Shown here in pieces: positions 1 to 7,538 of a stretch of DNA of 64,000 bases (position 1 is the first letter of the stretch; each line of letters starts with the position of its first letter). The notes under the pieces are model-generated. The model did not search any database. It was not told where the DNA came from and saw nothing but the letters and a program-made list of their open reading frames with translations. The stretch spans positions 186,001-250,000 of the forward strand of contig NZ_FUXL01000003.1 in assembly GCF_900167365.1 (NCBI RefSeq), written 5' to 3'. Source of the DNA: Consotaella salsifontis (GTDB taxonomy: Bacteria > Pseudomonadota > Alphaproteobacteria > Rhizobiales > Rhizobiaceae). Both the position numbers and the translations under genes were made by a program.

Positions 1-33
1 TTTTGAAGTGGCTCGCCGCAAGGGAGAAGTATC

Positions 34-1164
34 GTGTCCGACACAGTGCGCCAATCCATTCTCGACATTCTACGTCAGATGAATCCCCCCGACGGGAAGG
101 GCGACGTCGTCTCTCGAGGCATGGTCTCAGAAATCTTCGTTGCCGACGGTAAGGCATTCTTTTCATTGACGGTCCCGGCTGGTCAGGCAGCGGCGTTCGA
201 GCCGTTTTGCCGTGCGGTGGAAGAGCGGGTGCGTACGGTCGAGGGGGTTCGCTCTGCCGTCGTGGCGCTCACGGGCGAGCGTGAGGCAGGGCAGGCTGGC
301 GCTACGCCGCCATCGCGCCCGGCGGCCGTTCCGCAGGTGGGCCGTCCTGCCCGCGCCAAGCCGGAGGTTCCCGGCGTGAAGTCCATCATCGCCGTTGCTT
401 CCGGCAAGGGCGGCGTCGGCAAGTCGACGACCTCGGTCAATCTCGCGCTCGGCTTCGCCGCTTTGGGGCTCAAGGTCGGCATTCTGGACGCGGACGTTTA
501 CGGCCCGTCCATCCCGCGCCTTCTCGGTCTCTCTGGAGCGCCGGCGTCCGAGGGGCAGGTGCTCCTCCCCAAGGAGGCGTTCGGGCTCAAGGCCATGTCC
601 ATCGGCCTTCTCGTGGAGGAGGACACGCCGATGATCTGGCGTGGTCCCATGGTCATGTCCGCCCTGACCCAGCTTCTGCGCGAGGTCGCCTGGGGCGATC
701 TTGATCTTCTGGTGGTGGACATGCCTCCGGGCACCGGCGACGCTCAGCTGACCATGGCTCAGCAGGTCCCGCTGGCCGGTGCGGTGATCGTCTCCACGCC
801 CCAGGATCTGGCTCTTCTCGATGCGCGAAAGGGCATCGCCATGTTCCAGAAAGTGGACGTGCCCGTGCTCGGCGTGGTCGAGAACATGAGCTATTTCCTC
901 TGTCCGTCCTGCGGCACGCGTTCCGACATCTTCGGTCATGGCGGGGCGAGGGCGGAGGCCGAGCGGCTTGGCGCTCCCTTCCTCGGAGAGGTGCCGCTTC
1001 ACATGGCGATCCGTGAAAAATCCGATGCGGGGCAACCAGTGGTCGCAACGGAGCCGGACGGGCCTCACGCCGCAATCTATCGCGAAATCGCGGCCAAGAC
1101 GCTTGCAGAATTGGACCGCGTCGAGGTCGGCCGGGACAGCGGGCCGCGCATCGTCTTTGAGTAG
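34..1164 (+). CDS. mrp: Mrp/NBP35 (ApbC) family Fe-S carrier ATPase
   Basis: A P-loop ATPase of the Mrp/ApbC family, thought to assemble [4Fe-4S] clusters on apo-proteins in the cytoplasm. The first ~80 residues look like the MIP18/DUF59 Fe-S assembly domain, followed by an Ala/Pro-rich linker. The deviant Walker A GKGGVGKST lies at about residues 124-132, and a CPSC motif (Cys290 and Cys293) matches the cluster-bridging CxxC of the family. The length of 376 residues is normal. The start is GTG, preceded by GGGAG about 7 bases upstream. The gene stands alone before the dpp operon. Family assignment is firm; the client proteins are unknown. Confidence 0.95.
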   Translation: MSDTVRQSILDILRQMNPPDGKGDVVSRGMVSEIFVADGKAFFSLTVPAGQAAAFEPFCRAVEERVRTVEGVRSAVVALTGEREAGQAGATPPSRPAAVPQVGRPARAKPEVPGVKSIIAVASGKGGVGKSTTSVNLALGFAALGLKVGILDADVYGPSIPRLLGLSGAPASEGQVLLPKEAFGLKAMSIGLLVEEDTPMIWRGPMVMSALTQLLREVAWGDLDLLVVDMPPGTGDAQLTMAQQVPLAGAVIVSTPQDLALLDARKGIAMFQKVDVPVLGVVENMSYFLCPSCGTRSDIFGHGGARAEAERLGAPFLGEVPLHMAIREKSDAGQPVVATEPDGPHAAIYREIAAKTLAELDRVEVGRDSGPRIVFE

Positions 1165-1170
1165 CTGCCC

Positions 1171-1191
1171 ATTGTTTGGGCTTGCAACAAT
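1171..1191. promoter_or_regulatory. Inverted repeat in mrp-dppA gap
   Basis: ATTGTT and AACAAT form a perfect 6-bp inverted repeat around a 9-base centre, just after the mrp stop and about 70 bases before dppA. It could be an operator for the dpp operon or part of the mrp 3' end. No regulator is identified, and only the symmetry is seen. Confidence 0.25.
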
Positions 1192-1219
1192 GGCGAAAAT
1201 GTGTGGGATGCCTCTTTTC

Positions 1220-1239
1220 GGAGAGCCCGCCGGCTCTCC
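1220..1239 (+). terminator. Hairpin between mrp and dppA
   Basis: GGAGAGCC and GGCTCTCC pair perfectly over 8 bp around a CGCC loop. No T-run follows, so it is either a weak mrp terminator or a stem in the dppA 5' leader. It lies about 20 bases before the dppA start. Confidence 0.35.
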
Positions 1240-1262
1240 CGAAATTCAGGGAGACGTTCTAG

Positions 1263-2858
1263 ATGAAGACAACGATGAAGCTCCTCGCGGCGACCGCCCT
1301 GGCGGTGACGCTTGGCTCCGCCGCTTCCGCAAAGACTCTCGTCTACTGCTCCGAGGGTTCTCCGGAAGGCTTCGACCCAGGCCTCTACACCACCGGCACC
1401 ACTTTCGACGCCGCCTCGCGCACGGCCTATAACCGTCTGGTTGAGTTCAAGCACGGCTCGACCGAGGTCGAGCCGGGCCTCGCCGAATCCTGGAAGGTTT
1501 CCGACGACGGCACGGAGTACACCTTCAAGCTCCGTCCGGGCGTCAAGTTCCAGACGACCGAGTACTTCACGCCGAGCCGCGAGCTGAACGCCGACGACGT
1601 CATCTTCTCCTTCGAGCGCCAGCTCAAGAAGGACAACGAGTGGAACCAGTACGTCGCCGGCGCGAGCTGGGAATATTCGGATGGAATGGGCTTCCCCGAC
1701 CTGATCAAGTCGATTGAGAAGGTCGACGATCTCACGGTCAAGTTCGTCCTGTCGCGGCCCGAGGCGCCTTTCCTGGCCGATCTCGCCATGGATTTCGCCT
1801 CGATCCTGTCGAAGGAATACGCCGACAAGCTGGCGGCCGATGGCAACAAGGACCAGCTCAACCAGGAGCCGCTCGGCACCGGGCCGTTCCAGTTCGTCGC
1901 CTACCAGACCGACGCGGTGATCCGCTTCCAGGCCAACCCCGACTACTGGGGCGGCAAGCAGCCGATCGACGATCTCGTCTTCGCCATCACCAGCGATGCC
2001 TCCGTCCGCATGCAGAAGCTGCAGGCCGGCGAGTGCCACATCATGCCGTATCCGAACGCGGCGGACGTGGCGACCCTGAAGTCGGACCCGAACCTGACGG
2101 TTCTCCAGCAGAACGGCCTCAACGTCGCCTATCTCGCCTACAACGTCACGCAGCCGCCCTTCGACAAGCCCGAAGTGCGCAAGGCGCTGAACATGGCGGT
2201 CAACAAGCAGGCGATCGTCGACGCCGTGTTCCAGGGCGCGGCCTCTGTCGCCAAGAACCCGATTCCGCCGACGATGTGGTCCTACAACGACGACGTCAAG
2301 GACGACCCCTATGATCCCGAGGCGGCCAAGAAGATGCTGGCCGACGCGGGCGTCAAGGATCTCAGCATGAAGCTCTGGGCCATGCCCGTGAGCCGTCCCT
2401 ACATGCTGAACGCCCGCCGTGCGGCCGAGTTGATGCAGGCGGACCTCGAGAAGATCGGCGTCAAGGCCGAGATCGTCACCTACGAGTGGGCCGAGTACAT
2501 CGAGCGCTCGAAGGCGAAGGACCGTGACGGCGCCGTCATGCTCGGCTGGACTGGCGACAACGGCGATCCGGACAACTTCCTTGATACGCTGCTCGGCTGC
2601 GACGCCGTCGGCGGCAACAACCGCGCCCAGTGGTGCGACAAGGACTTCGACGATCTGATGACGAAGGCCAAGGAGACCTCCGATCAGGCCGAGCGCACCA
2701 AGCTCTACAAGCAGGCGCAGGTCATCTTCAAGGAGCAGGCTCCCTGGAACACGCTCGATCACTCGGTGGTGTTCATGCCGATGAGCAAGAAGGTCAAGAA
2801 CTTCGTCCAGGATCCGCTTGGCTACCACCGCTTCGACGGCGTGGACATCGAGGAATAG
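1263..2858 (+). CDS. dppA: Dipeptide ABC transporter periplasmic binding protein DppA
   Basis: Family 5 extracellular solute-binding protein (SBP_bac_5), 531 residues, that captures di- or oligopeptides in the periplasm and delivers them to DppBC. An N-terminal Sec signal peptide ends at about residue 23 (AASA before KTLVYC). The mature start with CSEGSPEGFDP, and the later ELNADDVIFSF, closely follow classical DppA proteins rather than OppA. GGGAG lies about 10 bases before the ATG. It is the first gene of dppABCDF, separated from dppB by 219 bases that begin with a stable hairpin, as is common where the binding protein must be made in excess. Peptide preference is inferred from family resemblance. 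Confidence 0.93.
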   Translation: MKTTMKLLAATALAVTLGSAASAKTLVYCSEGSPEGFDPGLYTTGTTFDAASRTAYNRLVEFKHGSTEVEPGLAESWKVSDDGTEYTFKLRPGVKFQTTEYFTPSRELNADDVIFSFERQLKKDNEWNQYVAGASWEYSDGMGFPDLIKSIEKVDDLTVKFVLSRPEAPFLADLAMDFASILSKEYADKLAADGNKDQLNQEPLGTGPFQFVAYQTDAVIRFQANPDYWGGKQPIDDLVFAITSDASVRMQKLQAGECHIMPYPNAADVATLKSDPNLTVLQQNGLNVAYLAYNVTQPPFDKPEVRKALNMAVNKQAIVDAVFQGAASVAKNPIPPTMWSYNDDVKDDPYDPEAAKKMLADAGVKDLSMKLWAMPVSRPYMLNARRAAELMQADLEKIGVKAEIVTYEWAEYIERSKAKDRDGAVMLGWTGDNGDPDNFLDTLLGCDAVGGNNRAQWCDKDFDDLMTKAKETSDQAERTKLYKQAQVIFKEQAPWNTLDHSVVFMPMSKKVKNFVQDPLGYHRFDGVDIEE

Positions 2859-2878
2859 GACGGCAATAGCAAAACCGG

Positions 2879-2905
2879 AGGGGCGGGCTTCAAGCTCGCC
2901 CCTTC
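2879..2905 (+). terminator. Partial terminator / mRNA-stabilising hairpin after dppA
   Basis: GGGGCG (2880-2885) pairs with CGCCCC (2897-2902), and the stem extends inward by GGCTT/AGCT-type pairs. Only a broken T-rich stretch follows. In ABC operons such a hairpin usually limits read-through and protects the binding-protein mRNA, and that is the role inferred here. Confidence 0.55.
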
Positions 2906-3077
2906 TGCTTTGAAAGAAGCCAATCGCGCGCCGCACCGCTGCCGCACAAGAGCCGGGCCCGCCGGACCTTCACGGTCTTTCACCGAAAGACTTGCTCTGG
3001 CCCCTTGCAGGAAGCCTCGCGCTGCGGCAGACACCGGCCTAAAGCCGGTATGGTAGGCCGAACTCGCGGAGGAGGCC

Positions 3078-4085
3078 ATGTTCAAGTTTCTTTTGTCTCG
3101 CGTGGCGGTTCTGATCCCCACCTTCATCGGGGTGTCGATCGTCGCCTTCGCCTTCATCAGGCTTCTGCCGGGCGATCCGGTCCAGATGCTCGCGGGCGAG
3201 CGCGTCGTCTCGCCCGAGCGGCACGCCGAAATCATGCATGCCCTGGGCTACGACCAGCCCATCATCATGCAGTACCTCGATTATATCTGGCGCCTTCTCC
3301 ACGGCGATTTCGGCACGTCGATCGTCACCAAGCGCGGTGTTATCGGAGAGTTCTTCAAGCTCTTCCCGGCCACGCTGGAGCTCTCCTTCTGCGCCATCAT
3401 CTTTGCGGTCGCCCTTGGCGTTCCGGCCGGCGTCTTCGCGGCGGTCAAGCGTGGCTCCTGGTTCGACCAGACGGTGATGGGCGCGGCGCTCGTCGGCTAT
3501 TCGATGCCGATCTTCTGGTGGGGATTGCTGCTCATCATCCTGTTCTCGGGCACATGGCATCTGACGCCCGTCTCGGGGCGGATCGACCTGCTCTACTTCT
3601 TCCCGAAGGGCACCGGCTTCATGATCTATGACGCCGCTGTGTCGGGGCAGAAGGGCGCGCTGAGGTCGGCGCTTTCGCACCTCATCCTGCCGGCGATCGT
3701 GCTCGGCACCATCCCGCTCGCGGTGATCGCGCGCCAGACGCGCTCGGCCATGCTGGAAGTGCTGGGCGAGGATTATGTGCGCACGGCCAAGGCCAAAGGC
3801 CTGTCACGCTTCCGCGTGGTCGGCATCCATGCGCTGCGCAACGCGCTGATCCCGGTGGTCACGACCATCGGCCTTCAGGTGGGCGTGATGATGGCGGGCG
3901 CCATCCTCACCGAGACCATCTTCTCCTGGCCCGGCATCGGCAAGTGGATGGTCGATAGCGTGTTCAAGCGCGACTATCCGGTGGTCCAGGGCGGACTGCT
4001 GCTCATCGCCATGGTCATCATGTTCGTCAACCTCGTGGTCGATCTGCTCTATGGCGTGATCAACCCGCGCGTTCGCGTGCGCTAG
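3078..4085 (+). CDS. dppB: Dipeptide ABC transporter permease DppB
   Basis: Inner-membrane permease of the binding-protein-dependent transport family, 335 residues. It has an N-terminal membrane segment and a core of five to six further helices. The EAA loop that docks to the ATPases is visible as DYVRTAKAKGLS followed by alternating hydrophobic and basic residues at about 230-250. GGAGGAGG-like bases directly upstream of the ATG give a strong ribosome site. dppC follows after 19 bases. It pairs with DppC to form the peptide channel. Confidence 0.93.
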   Translation: MFKFLLSRVAVLIPTFIGVSIVAFAFIRLLPGDPVQMLAGERVVSPERHAEIMHALGYDQPIIMQYLDYIWRLLHGDFGTSIVTKRGVIGEFFKLFPATLELSFCAIIFAVALGVPAGVFAAVKRGSWFDQTVMGAALVGYSMPIFWWGLLLIILFSGTWHLTPVSGRIDLLYFFPKGTGFMIYDAAVSGQKGALRSALSHLILPAIVLGTIPLAVIARQTRSAMLEVLGEDYVRTAKAKGLSRFRVVGIHALRNALIPVVTTIGLQVGVMMAGAILTETIFSWPGIGKWMVDSVFKRDYPVVQGGLLLIAMVIMFVNLVVDLLYGVINPRVRVR

Positions 4086-4104
4086 CTCAAGCGGAAGGAC
4101 CCTC

Positions 4105-5046
4105 ATGAGCCATATCGAGGCCCAGGAAGCTGAAGCGGGCGTGGGCGAGAGCCTTCCCGATCGAGCGCCGCAAAAATCCGTGCGCCGGCAGATGCTGGCG
4201 GAGTTCTGGTTCTATTTCTCGGAGAACAAGGGCGCGGTCATCGGCCTGTGCGTCTTCGCGCTGGTCGTGATCATCGCGCTGGCGGCCCCGATCATCGCGC
4301 CGCATTCGCCGACTCTCCAGAATCGCGACGCGCTGTTGATTCCCCCCTTCTGGGAGGACGGCGGGCGCCTCAGCTACCTTCTCGGCACGGATGCCGTGGG
4401 CCGCGACATTCTATCGCGCCTCATCTTCGGCGCGCGCTATTCCCTCTTCATCGGCGTCATCGTCGTGGTGATCGCGGTGTCGCTGGGCATCGCCGTCGGC
4501 CTCATCGCGGGCTATGTCGGCGGCTGGGTCGATACCGTCATCATGCGTGTGATGGACATCATCCTCGCCTTTCCCTCGCTGCTCCTGGCGCTCGTTCTGG
4601 TGGCGGTGCTGGGACCCGGACTGACCAACGCGATGATCGCCATCGCGCTCGTGCTCCAGCCACACTTCGTGCGTCTGACCCGCGCCTCGGTGATGGCAGA
4701 GAAGCAGCGCGACTACGTGACGGCGGCGCGCGTGGTGGGGGCGGGGCCGATTCGGCTCATGGTGGTGACGATCCTGCCCAATTGCCTTGGCCCGCTCATC
4801 GTCCAGGCGACGCTGTCCTTCTCCAACGCCATTCTCGACGCCGCGGCTCTCGGCTTCCTCGGCATGGGGGCTCAGCCGCCGACGCCGGAATGGGGCACCA
4901 TGCTGGCCGAGGCGCGGGAATTCATCCTACGCGCCTGGTGGGTGGTGACGTTCCCTGGCGTCGCCATCCTGATCACGGTGCTCGCCATCAACCTCGTCGG
5001 AGACGGCCTGCGCGATGCGCTGGATCCGAAAATGAAGAGGAGCTGA
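4105..5046 (+). CDS. dppC: Dipeptide ABC transporter permease DppC
   Basis: Second permease subunit, 313 residues. A cytoplasmic N-terminus of about 45 residues is followed by a membrane helix (OppC_N-type) and the BPD_transp_1 core. The EAA-type loop reads RDYVTAARVVGAGP near residue 200. AAGGACC precedes the ATG. dppD starts five bases after the stop, so translation is probably coupled. It forms a heterodimer with DppB in the inner membrane. Confidence 0.93.
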   Translation: MSHIEAQEAEAGVGESLPDRAPQKSVRRQMLAEFWFYFSENKGAVIGLCVFALVVIIALAAPIIAPHSPTLQNRDALLIPPFWEDGGRLSYLLGTDAVGRDILSRLIFGARYSLFIGVIVVVIAVSLGIAVGLIAGYVGGWVDTVIMRVMDIILAFPSLLLALVLVAVLGPGLTNAMIAIALVLQPHFVRLTRASVMAEKQRDYVTAARVVGAGPIRLMVVTILPNCLGPLIVQATLSFSNAILDAAALGFLGMGAQPPTPEWGTMLAEAREFILRAWWVVTFPGVAILITVLAINLVGDGLRDALDPKMKRS

Positions 5047-5051
5047 GCGAA

Positions 5052-6125
5052 ATGTCTCTTCTGACCATTCGGAACCTCTCCGTCACCTTCGCCACCGCCT
5101 CCGGTCCGTTTCGCGCGGTGGACGGGGTCGACATGACCATCGCTCCGGGTGAGGTCGTCGGCATCGTCGGCGAGTCCGGTTCGGGCAAGTCGGTTGCCAT
5201 GCTCGGCCTCATGGGGCTTCTGCCGGATTCTGCGACGGTTACGGCGGACGTCATCTCGTTCGAGGGGCGCGACATGCTCAAAATGAGCAATCGCGAGCGC
5301 CGCAAGATCATCGGCAAGGACATCGCCATGATCTTTCAGGAGCCCATCGCCAGCCTCAATCCCTGCTTCACCGCCGGCTACCAGATCGGCGAGGCGCTGA
5401 AGACGCATCTCGGCCTCGACAAGAAGGCGGCCCGCCGGCGCACCATCGAGCTGCTCAGCCAGGTCGGCATCCCCGAGCCCGAGCGCCGGATGACGGCCTA
5501 TCCGCATCAGCTCTCAGGCGGCATGAGCCAGCGCGTCATGATCGCCATGGCCATCGCCTGCGAGCCTAAGCTGCTGATCGCCGACGAGCCGACGACCGCC
5601 CTGGACGTGACCATTCAGGCCCAGATCCTCGATCTTCTGCTCGATCTTCAGCGCGAGCGCGGAATGGCGATGATCCTCATCACCCACGACATGGGCGTGA
5701 TCGCGGAGACGGCCGAGCGCGTGGTGGTGCAATATGCCGGCCAGCAGGTGGAGCGGCAGAGCGTTGCCAACCTTTTCGAGACGCCGCGCCACCCCTATAC
5801 CTCCGCTTTGCTTGCCGCGATGCCGGAGCGGGCGCGCGGCGGCCGCCTGCCCACCATTCCCGGCGTCGTGCCGGGGCAGGGGGACCGGCCGACCGCCTGC
5901 CTCTTCAATCCCCGCTGCCCCAAGGCCGACGAGCGCTGCCGCACGGTGGTGCCGCCGCGCCAGCCGGCGGAGCTGGGCGAGGCCCTTTGCCACTATCCGG
6001 TTGGGGCGGACCCGCGTCCGCCCGAAGCCATCCCGCCCGGGTTCGGGCCGCTTTCGCGCCAGCCTCTCGAAGGCGGCGCCCGCGCCTCGACCATCGCTCC
6101 GGAAGTGCCGGGAGACGCCCGATGA
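5052..6125 (+). CDS. dppD: Dipeptide ABC transporter ATP-binding protein DppD
   Basis: Cytoplasmic ATPase subunit of 357 residues from the ATG at 5052. The reading frame is open much further upstream, but that stretch lies inside dppC and is a shadow. Walker A GESGSGKS is at 40-47, the signature LSGGMSQR at 154-161 and Walker B LLIADEP at 174-180. The C-terminal oligopeptide_HPY extension has the Cys pattern C..NPRCP..DERC, which in E. coli DppD relatives is linked to an Fe-S cluster. It overlaps dppF by four bases (ATGA). Confidence 0.94.
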   Translation: MSLLTIRNLSVTFATASGPFRAVDGVDMTIAPGEVVGIVGESGSGKSVAMLGLMGLLPDSATVTADVISFEGRDMLKMSNRERRKIIGKDIAMIFQEPIASLNPCFTAGYQIGEALKTHLGLDKKAARRRTIELLSQVGIPEPERRMTAYPHQLSGGMSQRVMIAMAIACEPKLLIADEPTTALDVTIQAQILDLLLDLQRERGMAMILITHDMGVIAETAERVVVQYAGQQVERQSVANLFETPRHPYTSALLAAMPERARGGRLPTIPGVVPGQGDRPTACLFNPRCPKADERCRTVVPPRQPAELGEALCHYPVGADPRPPEAIPPGFGPLSRQPLEGGARASTIAPEVPGDAR

Positions 6126-7138
6126 CCGCCATCGTCACCGCCAAGAATCTCAGCCAGATCTATGAGCTGAAACGCGGCATGTTCGCCAAGCCGCTGGCTC
6201 TGAAGGCGGTCAAGGAAACCAGTTTCACGGTCGAGCAGGGGGAAACCCTTGCCATCGTCGGTGAATCCGGCTGCGGCAAGTCGACGCTGGCGCGCATGCT
6301 GACCATGATCGAGCCGCCCACCGAGGGCGAGCTGACGATCGACGGCATCCGTATCGCCGAGGCCAGCGACAGCGATCTGAAACGGCTGCGCTCGATCGTC
6401 CAGATCGTCTTCCAGAACCCCTATGGCGCGCTCAACCCACGGCAGAAAGTGGGGGCGATCCTGGAGGAGCCCCTGAAGATCAACACAAGCCTGTCGGCGG
6501 CCGAGCGCCGCGAGCGGGCCGAGAAGATGCTGGCGGAGGTGGGGCTTCGGCCGGAGCATTACGGGCGCTATCCGCACATGTTCTCCGGCGGACAGCGCCA
6601 GCGCATCGCCATTGCCCGCGCCATCATGCTGGAGCCGAAGATCCTGGTGCTCGACGAGCCGGTGTCGGCCCTCGACGTGTCGATCCAGGCGCAGATCCTG
6701 AACCTCCTCGCCGAGCTGCAGGAGCGGCTGGGACTGACCTACATCTTCATCAGCCACGACCTTTCCGTGGTTCGCCATGTGGCGACGCGCGTGATGGTGA
6801 TGTATCTCGGCCGGCCGGTCGAGATCGCGCCGGTGGAAGAGCTTTACGCCAATCCGCTGCATCCCTACACGCGCGCGCTGCTGGCGGCGACGCCTGCCGC
6901 CCGGCCGGGAAGGCGCGGGGCGCGCCAGCGGCTGACCGGCGAGCTACCTTCGCCCATCAATCCGCCGACGGGCTGCGCTTTCCATCCCCGCTGCCCCTAC
7001 GCCGACGAGCGGACAAAGCGCGAGCGCCCGGAGCTGACGCAGCACGGCAAGACAATGGTCGCCTGTTTCGCCGTCGACGAGGGGCGGTTGCCGCCGCCCG
7101 ACGCCGCGGTGGTGGAGACGCCCGAGCCGCGCGCCTGA
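6122..7138 (+). CDS. dppF: Dipeptide ABC transporter ATP-binding protein DppF
   Basis: Second ATPase subunit, 338 residues from the ATG at 6122, which sits in the ATGA overlap with the dppD stop. Walker A GESGCGKS lies at about 47-54. The signature is FSGGQRQR rather than LSGGQ, as is usual in DppF/OppF, and Walker B is ILVLDEP. An HPY-type C-terminal tail with FHPRCPYADER is present. Together with DppD it powers import. It is the last gene of the operon; no classical terminator follows. Confidence 0.94.
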   Translation: MTAIVTAKNLSQIYELKRGMFAKPLALKAVKETSFTVEQGETLAIVGESGCGKSTLARMLTMIEPPTEGELTIDGIRIAEASDSDLKRLRSIVQIVFQNPYGALNPRQKVGAILEEPLKINTSLSAAERRERAEKMLAEVGLRPEHYGRYPHMFSGGQRQRIAIARAIMLEPKILVLDEPVSALDVSIQAQILNLLAELQERLGLTYIFISHDLSVVRHVATRVMVMYLGRPVEIAPVEELYANPLHPYTRALLAATPAARPGRRGARQRLTGELPSPINPPTGCAFHPRCPYADERTKRERPELTQHGKTMVACFAVDEGRLPPPDAAVVETPEPRA

Positions 7139-7206
7139 TCTCTCGCGGAAGCGGGGCAGGGGCTTGTAACGCTCGACGGACGCATGCTTCGAGAAACACG
7201 CTAGGT

Positions 7207-7228
7207 GGGCATCCTATACCGGGTGCCC
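7207..7228 (+). terminator. Hairpin downstream of dppF
   Basis: GGGCATCC and GGGTGCCC pair over about 8 bp (one G-T) around a TATACC loop, 70 bases after the dppF stop. No T-run follows. It is a possible weak end of the dpp transcript. Confidence 0.35.
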
Positions 7229-7312
7229 GTCTCAGCTCGCGCAAAGCGGGGATCAGCCGTTTGACAGATTCGGCTGGCCGATGCCCGGATGTTCGGGTGT
7301 ATATTTTGCCAG

Positions 7313-7538
7313 CTACAGGAAAAGCAGCGGAAATCGCGCTGATCTTGCCCTGTAGGTGAGTGATCACAGAGCGTCCATGCGTCTCATGGTTGTTCGAAAC
7401 ACTTGCGGTACGCCTCAAGTTAAGCTCTATTGGCTATCGACCCGGCGCTGCATGCCTGGGGAGATAGGGCGTCCGGGGTGGGGGCTTCACAGCAGCGCTC
7501 AACAAGAGTTGTCATCTCCCTACGGGGAACCTGAAAAG
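7313..7538 (+). promoter_or_regulatory. Structured leader of cstA
   Basis: The 400 bases between dppF and cstA hold no convincing gene. They do hold strong secondary structure. CTACAGG (7313-7319) pairs with CCTGTAG (7349-7355) around an inner CAGCG/CGCTG stem. GGGAGAT (7459-7465) pairs with ATCTCCC (7514-7520) immediately before the GGGGAA ribosome-site region. GTGATCAC (7360-7367) is an 8-bp palindrome. This suggests a long 5' UTR that may control cstA translation. No known riboswitch class was recognised. Confidence 0.4.

Noticed and set aside
1077-2936. 619-residue minus-strand frame opposite dppA
   Set aside because: Antisense shadow of a clear DppA gene; no ribosome site, no domain pattern.
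7356-7367. CRP-like site before cstA
   Set aside because: GTGA and TCAC are present but separated by four bases, not the six that CRP requires; the GTGATCAC palindrome alone is not evidence.
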